Of a stretch of 64,000 nt of DNA, positions 56,463-64,000 are shown piece by piece (positions within the stretch are counted from its first letter, which is position 1; the number at the start of each line of letters is the position of its first letter). Source of the DNA: Mesodorylaimus sp. YZB2_4. Lineage: Eukaryota > Nematoda > Enoplea > Dorylaimida > Dorylaimidae. The DNA lies in the NCBI GenBank assembly GCA_030248295.1, contig JASANH010000265.1, forward strand, positions 62,001 through 126,000, in the 5' to 3' direction. Below the pieces are notes generated by a model. That model did no database searches. It was not told the origin of the DNA and saw nothing but the letters and a program-made list of their open reading frames with translations. Position numbers and translations under genes: made by a program.

Positions 56463-56950
56463 TTAAGCCGATTTACTCTTGGAAGGTTTTACGCGGGTGT
56501 ATTTGCTGAAAAAATCGATGACGACAACTAAAAATTTATTTCTATCGTTCTCGTCCGCCAAACGGCTCATGTCGGCCAAGTCGACCATATGCAAGTCGTT
56601 TGGCGCAGTCGCGATGACTTGGGATCGTTTAAACTTGTACCGTCTGGGTTTCGTCAATGTGTAGGCGTTAAAGGAAGACAAAAAATCCCGCACTTGGTGG
56701 CGAGTAACGATTTGACCATCCTCGATCGCGACTTTGTATAATTTCTCCACACCACCATATGAATCCGAGTTAGCTGCGTTGGTGTAGATCTGTAGCAGTT
56801 TTTCGTTACCATCCATCTTCCTCCTTCACTAAGGCTTCTTCCACTATATGAACTATTTCCTGATTCTCGATTTGGTCCTTAATGTTAGCGGCCAATGCTT
56901 CGGGTGTGATACCAAGCACGTACAATTGGGGTTTGCCCGTCGTGTCGGTG
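56463..56950 (-). pseudogene. Polinton/Maverick-like integrase fragment
   Basis: The minus frame 56816-56463 has a leading basic DNA-binding stretch. DLHMVDLADMSRLADENDRN and FLVVVIDFFSKYTRVKPSKS follow. This is the first half of the integrase core, with the Asp of 'D.(Q/V)DM' and 'VID.FSK.....P.K(S/T)K'. That wording is typical of Polinton integrases and their relatives, such as C. elegans F54H12.3 as I recall it. Sequence stops at 56463, before the later catalytic residues. Upstream on the same strand a second frame (56950-56817) reads GITPEALAANIKDQIE, probably part of the same ancestral unit after a frame change. Confidence 0.65.
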
Positions 56951-57190
56951 ATGGCGATTCACTGAACCAGATTGCCCAAAGACGGCAATAGGCACTTGTG
57001 ATTATGTGGACCACGCGCCTTTAAGCAGGTTCGGCACAATGTGTGATTAGATCGATGACGGCTTAAATTCTTTTTGCTTGTATACAATTCGCACAAGTCG
57101 CACCAGACTTGGGTATTCAGAGAAGGCTTTAGGAAACGACGGTCTCCTATCCATCGCAAAAAGAAAAATGGGCACCGTGTGCCTGACCTC
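56951..57190 (-). pseudogene. Cysteine/histidine zinc-binding fragment next to the integrase
   Basis: The minus frame reads WCDLCELYTSKKNLSRHRSN, then a CRTCLKARGPHNHKC pattern, then a stop. The first part is a C2H2-like finger and the second a CxxC...HxxxC cluster. It is in the same frame as the segment upstream of the integrase, separated by one TGA. Its source protein is unknown; a Polinton protein is a guess. Its 5' side is cut off by the palindromic repeat at 57227. Confidence 0.45.
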
Positions 57191-57226
57191 GCGATTGATT
57201 GGTTATTGTCGTGGGTCTGGGCTAGT

Positions 57227-57450
57227 ATCCCAGATTCCCCACCCCATGAAATACCAAGATGGGCCCACGTGGATACTATGTGGGCATGAGATCCCACATG
57301 GGACCATGTTATCCCACATGGTACACACATGGTAAACGTATCCCACACGGTTGCCACGTGAGCTGTCGTGCGACACATGTGGGCAAGATCCCATGTGGGA
57401 TAACTGCATACCACTTACACTTGGTGGCCACACAAGAGACACATATGTCG
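57227..57450 (+). mobile_element. Palindromic CCCATGTGGGAT element, copy 1
   Basis: It begins sharply with ATCCCAGATTCCC, runs through several degenerate CCCATGTGGGAT-type palindromes and ends in TGCATACCACTTACA. The same edge and similar end occur in reverse orientation at 60520-60697, with a different number and spacing of palindromes. Non-coding. Confidence 0.65.
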
Positions 57451-57730
57451 CATGGCGCACACCTTTCGCTATGCCACACAAATTGTCTCACAAGCTTCTC
57501 TAGCGATCGTTGCTGAATAGCTGTAGCAGCACAGTACACGTTCTGTTGATTTTTAATCGTGCTCAAATGGCAAAACGTCACTAACCGTACTCACACCACA
57601 ACATTCAACCAAAACAGCACAGCACTAAACGTCGTCCATTCTTACCAAATCAAACTCACTGCTTTCTTGAACAATACAAAACAACGACCCATATAGACGG
57701 TCGTCATAAAATGAAAACAGATCATGGTTT

Positions 57731-59273
57731 TCAGGAGCTGACTTGCAACAAATTAGTTTGATTGAGGCAGTTGTACTTTCGAACAAAAAGGAAAATGCCC
57801 GTCTTCGCTTTAACGCATAACTCGACTTCCCCAAACGCTTTTCTTGATCGATTTTCGTGATCGTAATACCGTATTATGCTAGCCGTCTTCGCTGAATGCC
57901 GCGTGGAGTGGAAAACCTGCGAGCCAGAAGCAGCACGGCAGGCGTATCGAAAATCATTATCATCGTAGTCTGGGAACTGCTGACGCAATAAAGGTAAAAC
58001 CCGTTCATCCGGGCATGTTGCAGTTTCGTCAATCGAACGCCATCTAGAAAACAATGACTAGGTTACAGGGAAGTGTACGATCCAAAATGTCATTGCTCAC
58101 CGATCTTCCTCATCGCGATCTCGCCATCTATTGAATGAGCGTTGTTGGAGTGCAAATCGTCTTCCCAGTTGTACCAGGGCACCTATCGAAGCTTCAATGA
58201 ACCTAAAAATCGGGTATCAGCACATGCCTACTTTGACGCTACCCAAAAAAATACTTTGCAAAATAGCCATTGAAGCCTTCAAATGAGAAAGTGCTGATTG
58301 ACCATAATGGACCAAACTGCTTAACTTGCGAAGGCAAATGCGTAACACCATCGGCATTGAATGTCTTGGAAGTTTCATGGCATAATTCAGGTATCATTTC
58401 TGCCGGACATCAAGCAATGCCTGCGCACGTTCAATGTCCTCGTTAGAGACTACTGGCCGCGAAAGCCGCCTAAAACAGTAAAACTACAGAAAATACTTAC
58501 AAACTTAGTTTGAAATAACCAACCTTATGGCATCCACATATACAGCTAACCAGTGCCAATAATCAGGTACACGTCCACGTACGGTGCTGTGATCGGGAGA
58601 ACAGCGTACATTAATAAATTCTTTATTTCTGACGCTTTGTAGTTGCCCAGAGCACGTATACTTGGAATCTCCCGGCCAAAATAATGAGGAAACCGAATAT
58701 TTTCAATATGACCATTGAGCAACGACAATAAAGACGGCGTAAATGTAGATGTCCACTTTGGAGGGTGGTCTAAGGAAAGTTCCCTGGGAAATTCTATACG
58801 AATAGGTGCAAACAAAACTCCCAGTCTTACTTGTGGAAAAACGGTTAAAAATATGTTGGGCATTCCCCCGGTAGACAAGATGCATCGGGTCGAAAATATT
58901 CACCGAAGCCGGATCGCATAACGACGCTAACGGGCTGATTTTCGTCACACCAAAAAAATCGTCATTCAAATTGGACAAAGCGAGTCGCTGCCATGCTTCT
59001 TCAAAAAATGCCGCATCTTTCTCCAATGGCGCTAGATCTAGTTATGGCCACAAACATTGCGTGCCGTGCCTCGCACCTGGATGACGACAGCGCACGCATC
59101 CATAATTTCCTGAAAATCGAAAGACAGAATAAGTATCGAAAGAAAAAAAAAGTGATCACAGAAAAAGCTGACAATAACTGCTTATAACCCCAAATAGAAG
59201 CATGAGCGGGAAGATCAAATATCGTCGCCAAAACACGAACGCAAATCCTATATTGTTGCCCATGACCGTCCAA
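57731..59273 (-). pseudogene. tnp2-type (CACTA-like) transposase relic
   Basis: Minus-strand segments in order: DGHGQQYRICVRVLATIFDL with PAHASIWG; NYGCVRCRHPG (a CxxC..HxG cluster); VNIFDPMHLVYRG (family 'D.MH....G'); PHYFGREIPSIRALGNYKAS (family 'PR.......WKA.E'); DYWHWLAVYVDAI; and QVKQFGPLWSISTFSFEGFN (family 'FGP...FS.F.FE..NG'). The series matches the C-terminal half of animal tnp2-like transposases. It has probable introns (for example TTTTCAG before the cysteine cluster and near 58480). I see an in-frame TAA after the cysteine cluster and two frame changes, so it is dead. Confidence 0.7.
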
Positions 59274-59904
59274 ATTGAAACCATCTTTTAAGCTTTTAAG
59301 CTCCGCAATTATGATTGGCAGAAACGCTGCTCAATCAGGCTTTGTCTTCTCTTCACGTCTGACCCAAAATCCAAGACCAATTGCATTTTCGAGCTACACG
59401 AACAGTTGGAGGCCGGTGTTCGTATTTGGGTCCTTAGCCTTAGAACCCCACTGGACCTCTCTTTGAACAGTTTCTCTGAACAGTAAAAACCGATTGAAAA
59501 CAGGATAATTTTTTTTCTTTTGAGATCAAAAAGCTGCTGGTTTTTAAAAAGTATCCCGCTAAAGGGAGGTTAATCATAGCTGAAAAGCTCTGGGATGATT
59601 GGTGGTTGGTCATGTTGCAGAGCCGAGTGTCTTGAAAAAGGCAGTGCTTCAAAAACACTTTTGTACTGCCTTAATGCTAACTTTATTCACAAAGTTCTTG
59701 GGCCCCTACAAACATCGGAATGGGTCTTATGCATCCACAGTTTTTTTTATCGGCTTATGCTTCTACATATGCCACTGAGCAGAATAAGAGCCCCAAACGA
59801 AGGCATCATAGAAGGCTGGAGTGATTTGTTTTTTCTTTTTAGTCGTTCTTAAAGAATTCTGGACAAAGAAAATTTGGCTCGAATGTGACAGATACAGTAC
59901 GAAA

Positions 59905-60318
59905 ATGGTGGAAATTGCAAGTACGGCCACGCCCACGGAAATTGCCGCCTTGTCGTCACACTTGCAGTCGATGAAAAAGGAAGATTACAAAACGTGGTTC
60001 GCGGTAACAACTGGTTGGATCAACTCTTGGGGGAATGGTGTGCGTTCTAGAACGAATTAAGTTAAATTGTATGCTTGCAGCGACAAGAGTAACTCATAAA
60101 CTTTCAGAGAAGACAGCCCATGGATAAATTCTCTTTATGGCCCATCAGTATTGGACTCAAATGCGTTGAAGCCCCGTTATTATGATCCGAAGGCTGAAGA
60201 CGACTTGCGGAAAAAAGCATTGCAATTAAAAAGTCGTCCGAAGAAGCTTACATATGTTTTGCCCGAAGCGGCCGCCGGAAATAATGAGTTCAATTCGAAT
60301 GATGACAGCCATGATTAA
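59905..60318 (+). CDS. Unidentified small two-exon ORF (~113 residues)
   Basis: Exon 1 is 59905-60037 and exon 2 is 60110-60318, with a 72-base GTGTGC-...CAGAG intron. The product would be soluble and charged: EIASTATPTEIAALSSHLQS and KKEDYKTWFAVTTGWINSWG in exon 1, then KPRYYDPKAEDDLRKKALQ and an Asp/Asn-rich end. There is no signal peptide or membrane helix. I do not recognise a family. Two AG acceptors lie two bases apart (CAGAG). Only the second keeps the frame open; the first gives a stop within seven codons. It sits between transposon relics, so it could belong to one. The start codon context (CGAAAATGG) is good. Confidence 0.4.
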
Positions 60319-60519
60319 TGATTTGAATGTTCTGATTTGGTAGGTGCCTTTAAAATTTTCGCTCCATGTTTCTTTTTTGGTATAGCTTCAGTGGAAAATG
60401 ATCTGGCTTAGGACGGAGCTGTTGGAATGTAGTAAAATCTTACACAGTTTTTTTAAATGTAAACAAGGTCATTTTCGATGTAAAAAACAGGACAAAGAAA
60501 GACCTGCTGCCCAGGTTAC

Positions 60520-60697
60520 AGCACATAAGAATCATATGGGCCCATTACAAGCTCACGTTGTAAATGGTCAATGCACATATGTAGCAGCCACATGAGCCCA
60601 TGCCAATCCCACATGGGCTCATGTCAATCCCACATGGGATTCGACATGGGCCAACATGGGGTCCATGATGGGATTTTCGATTTTGGGAATCTGGGAT
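60520..60697 (-). mobile_element. Palindromic CCCATGTGGGAT element, copy 2, inserted in gypsy pol
   Basis: On the minus strand the gypsy frame stops matching RNase H exactly where ATCCCAGATTCCC begins. Palindromes of the CCCATGTGGGAT type follow, then TGCATTGACCATTTACA. Edge and end match copy 1 at 57227. Confidence 0.65.
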
Positions 60698-61309
60698 GGC
60701 TTCCAAACCTTCACGGCTTGCGTCGGTGTATATCGTGAATGGTTTCTTGAAATTCGGGTACATCAACACCGGCGCCGAGGTCAATTTCATTTTGAGTTCT
60801 TCGAAAGCTACTTTAGCATCCTTGCCCCAAACGAACTTTACACTTTCTTTTGTCAGCTCACATGAAGGGCGAGCGATCTTTGAAAAATCTTGAATGAAAC
60901 GCCTGTAGAATGAGCACATGCCCAAAAATCGGCGCACGGCTTTCCTGTCATTTGGTGTTAGCATTTCCGAAACTGCTTTTACTTTGCTATTGTCTACTTT
61001 CAGACCGGAAGCACTTACAATGCGGCCTAAAAATGGTATCTCCGTTTTTCGCAAACTACATTTTGACAATTTGCATCTAAGGTTGACTTCATGGAAACCT
61101 TCAAAAACAGCTTTCAATCTTTTCTGATGCTCCTCATAAGTATCAGCAAAAATCAAAACATCGTCAAGGTATACCAGGCATCTGTTCCACATGAGACCAG
61201 ACAATACTGCTTTTATCAGACGCATGAAAACTGCTGGTGCGTTGGTTGAACCGAAAGGCAGTACTTTCCATCGATAGTGACCACCTCCCGGTACTCTAAA
61301 TGCAGTCTT
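60698..61309 (-). pseudogene. Gypsy (Ty3-like) reverse transcriptase and start of RNase H
   Basis: The open minus-strand frame is about 200 codons. VPGGGHYRWKVLPFGSTNAP is the family 'Y....MPFGL.NAP' block. CLVYLDDVLIFADTYEEH has the catalytic YLDD. LRKTEIPFLGRIVSASGL is the thumb, FLGMCSFYRRFIQDFS follows, and FTIYTDASREGLEA has the first RNase H Asp. It is truncated at both ends, with the palindromic element at the downstream side. It has the same orientation as the LTR at 62075-63056, whose internal region it probably belongs to. Confidence 0.85.
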
Positions 61310-62074
61310 TCAAGTTTGCGATAAACTGTTCCTGCAGGATCACTTCCTGTGCTTCCTCGCCGACATTACTATGCGACTGCCTGACTAACGTTCTGCGATC
61401 GCGCAAGTAATCAGCTACTGTTTCGCTTTTTTATATCTGTTTTGCAATTCCTAAAGTCGTATGCCGATCTGAGCAGATTTAGACAGATTAGCGACCAGGA
61501 ATGCTATTGCTACACCATACGTATTTACTTGATTAGCATCTATGCTTCGGAAAACTCGTAATGCCCTCCCTTTCAAACATTTCTTCAGCTCAGCTAGACG
61601 TAAATGATCATCGATATTATCAACTAAGCTGCTTTGATACTCATAGTCCTCAAACCATTCGCTTATATCTTGATCAGGTCAATGGATTATTTTTTCAAAT
61701 TCGAAAGGAAGGCTGATTCTGATTTTTCAATGCCTGAACTAACGCCTCTGCTGCCACAACTGCAGATTATTGGGGAGACCACTAGTACAGTACTTGACAG
61801 GTAATTAGTAATTGCTAAAGCCTGATCAGTAACCACACCAGTCACCTGGAAGAGCGCTTGATTAGCTGTTTTAGCTCTAGCTATTCAACCTGATCAGTAA
61901 CCGCAAGGGTCACCTGGTTTGGTACTTGATTGATATTGCTTGTACCTGGTATGACCTGATCAATGACCACACCGGGTATCTGGTCTTGACTGGGGCGTGA
62001 TTTCGCGATCCCAGATTCAATGATTTAGTGGTTTGTGACTCTCTCTCCCGGGTAAGACTGGAGCGGCCCCCAAA
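61310..62074 (-). other. Decayed internal region of the gypsy element
   Basis: No gag frame is readable. Three spaced copies of a CCTGATCAGTAACCACAC-like unit followed by CACCTGG occur between 61825 and 61980, an untranslated-leader-like tandem repeat. Directly beside the LTR, the minus strand reads TTTGGGGGCCGCTCC, a candidate primer-binding site. Confidence 0.5.
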
Positions 62075-63056
62075 TGTGGTGAAGTAGGTTTTTCGTTGAT
62101 TGCTCACCTGTCTGGGGGTAGGAATTGCTGACAACTACACCACACCAATTAGTGCTTACCCAAAGTACGGCGATGATAAGGCGTAAATCGGCGATACGAG
62201 TTTCGGAAAGGAAGACGGGCCATCAGTGACTTTTACTTTCACAATGAAGAACGTCCGACTCGCAAGAAAATACACGCCCTTATATACCTTCAGAAAATGC
62301 ACCTAGCCTAGCCATAAAACAGGTATGTCCGATAATTTGGATCTATGCAAGACAGGCAAATGCACAGGGCCTAGCCCGAGAACAGGTACGTCTGATAATT
62401 TAGAGATATGCAAACCAGGGAAACGCACAGGACCTGGAGAAGGCGACCTGTTCTAGCATAATAGGAAAGGATCCAAAGTAATTGTTGTATCGTAGCCTGA
62501 CGTGTGCAACTAATGGGGCCTTTACTTTAGAGTTCAGCTAGCCAAAAAGAACCCAGACCATACAAGTGCAAGCCCTTATATCCAGAAGTTCACGCAGTCG
62601 TGTAAAGGCGTGGCTAATCCACTTCCAGTATGAATTGCACAGTGCACACGCGGAATAGACATGACATCATGGGCGTGGCTAAATGGTCATTGGCTATAAG
62701 GAAACTATTATGCTACCATAAATAGGCTATGACTAATGAGCCCAGAGTTTATGGCGCCGGCGATGTAGGCAGGAATGAAAGCATAAAAAAGCATAAACTA
62801 ATCCTGACTAAAGGAAAACCAGGTGCCCGCACAAAATGCGTCTGGTGCGTCTGGACTAACGATAAACCAAAACAAGTGCAGTTGACAGTCGACACTCGAA
62901 AATCGAGCACATAAGACTAATCTTATGCGCTTAGGCATCTCCAAGACAGGTTGAAAGGTCAGTCAAGGACAAGAAATATATATCACTGCTATTGGTCGCG
63001 ACCAGAACTGTTGATTGTCCACAGATCGAGTTGGAAATTAAATATACTTCGTCACA
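62075..63056 (-). mobile_element. Gypsy LTR (982 bases)
   Basis: On the minus strand it opens TGTGACGAAG and closes CTTCACCACA, inverted ends with 8 of 10 matching. A TATA box (GGTATATAAGG) lies near 62281-62290. U3 holds a tandem of about 65 bases (62296-62440, two full units and part of a third, with CAGGTATGTCCGATAATTT and CAGGTACGTCTGATAATTT). The reverse transcriptase at 60698-61309 lies downstream on the same strand. The other LTR is not in the window. Confidence 0.75.
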
Positions 63057-63320
63057 CTGGTCTAAAGGTTTTGAGTCTGTCATAAGAGACTCTTTTGAAA
63101 ATAATCTAGTGCATCGTAATTCTAACCTTACGTGAAAAACCTTGATGCCAGATTATTATTTGATCAGACAAATCTTCACAAATCGTATTCATTATCATTT
63201 CGCGTCATTCTTGGATTAAAGAACTAACAAATTAAATGACTCATTGCAGTATCTTCCAAAGGTGATTTAACAATCAAACAAATCTCCAAAATATTCACTT
63301 CTGTTATGCAATCTTAGATA
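63057..63320. other. No gene recognised
   Basis: AT-rich sequence between the LTR and the possible exon. It may include 3' untranslated sequence of that exon. Confidence 0.4.
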
Positions 63321-63600
63321 CTAACAAACAGAGGCAACGAAAACAAAGCGTGCTATTAAGGATAAAATCCAAATTATAAATGAGTTTTTCATCATAATCT
63401 TGGAAATACAAGATTTTGATGTAACAAAGTCCTTTCCAGATATGATATCATTGCAATCTCTTTGTGGCTGCATCATGCCTGAATTCTTTTCATAAATTGT
63501 CACGATTGGCCCTTTGACAAAGTTAATGCTTCGGCTAAACTCTTCGTTGCATTCTTTTCTTTGAGAGCGTTTCATACAATCGCGAGCGCATTGGAGTTTT
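63321..63600 (-). CDS. Possible last exon of a cysteine-rich, membrane-anchored protein
   Basis: After a GGTTTAG acceptor at 63601 the frame runs about 92 codons to TAG. It has cysteine pairs (LQCARDCMKRSQRKECNEEF, later a DC and a KSCI). It ends in a hydrophobic 20-residue segment (SFIIWILSLIARFVFVASVC) with nothing after it. Such an end suits a GPI-attachment signal or a C-terminal anchor, as in Ly6-like proteins. No upstream exon could be confirmed on the minus strand before the window ends, so this is tentative. Confidence 0.35.
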
Positions 63601-64000
63601 CTAAACCAGCAGAAAAATTTTGAATGACCGCAAAAACTATTGAATTGGATATTGTTAAGCTACACATTTCACATCGCTTTGTTTTTGATCGGCCGAAAAG
63701 TTCACGAATCTACATTTCTCATGCTCAGTCGGAATGCATGGCGATACAGTCGTAATAGCGAAGGGTGGGTTTTTTGTGCTTCTGCGCCCACTATCCGAAA
63801 TTTATCAGTTACTATCTGTGTTCATCTGTTGGACGTGTGTTTGCTCACAAAACCGATCTCAAGACAGACTTTCTGTAAGAGTCGACTATTTTCGTGAGAG
63901 ACAGTTAACAACCTGAAAAATAGAATTGCGATTTTTGGTGTTGAATCGATCGGGTATACCGTGTAGGTGTGCTCATTTCTATTCTTTTCGCCTGGAACCC
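63601..64000. other. No gene recognised
   Basis: Plus-strand frames of 60-85 codons lack domains. On the minus strand, a TTTTTCAG near 63917 could open an exon, but every frame after it closes soon. Confidence 0.35.

Noticed and set aside
57227..57450. Regularly repeated palindromes considered as a CRISPR-like array
   Set aside because: This is animal DNA, the spacing is irregular, there are no unique spacers of even length, and no cas-like genes are present.
61225..61309. ATG at 61225 as start of a real reverse-transcriptase gene
   Set aside because: Homology continues in frame upstream of this ATG, so it is internal to a truncated pol.

Overview
The window is animal (metazoan) nuclear DNA. 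Its genes are split by GT-AG introns. It carries a complete Crumbs polarity gene with the 37-residue tail known only from animals and a class C (metabotropic-glutamate-type) receptor. The rest is thick with decayed eukaryotic transposons (LINE, gypsy LTR, hAT, tnp2-type, Polinton-like) and tRNA-derived SINEs. It looks like an invertebrate, but I cannot place the phylum from sequence alone.

Layout. 1-11.1 kb is gene-free: a LINE 3' end with an (ACAG)n tail, a SINE, an internally deleted hAT element and an LTR-like fragment. 11.16-20.07 kb (+) is a four-exon class C GPCR of 1,039 residues. 38.24-21.90 kb (-) is crumbs, 24 coding exons and 2,399 residues, tail-to-tail with the receptor. I followed every exon junction of both genes by splice consensus and phase, and both sums are exact multiples of three. 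The crumbs introns and upstream region hold a MITE with an 8-bp target duplication, a TA-flanked inverted-repeat element, SINEs and a hAT relic. 40.57-41.30 kb and 49.06-49.80 kb (+) hold two intact copies of a 60-residue PMP3/UPF0057 membrane peptide gene with matching introns, upstream sequence and poly(A) signals. Between them lies a pile of LINE, gypsy and SINE relics. 51.62-50.16 kb (-) is a two-exon secreted MACPF protein resembling perforin-2/MPEG1, tail-to-tail with the second PMP3 copy. 52-64 kb is mostly mobile DNA: a LINE, an LTR, a Polinton-like integrase piece, a tnp2-type transposase relic, a palindromic repeat family and a gypsy fragment with its own LTR. It also holds an unidentified small two-exon ORF and a possible last exon of a cysteine-rich membrane-anchored protein.

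The host genes show no shared pathway. Crumbs is an apical polarity protein that binds FERM proteins and Pals1 through its tail. The receptor is a cell-surface sensor. The PMP3 peptides are tiny membrane proteins, and the MACPF protein belongs to a pore-forming family. Names rest on motifs read by eye; no database search was possible.
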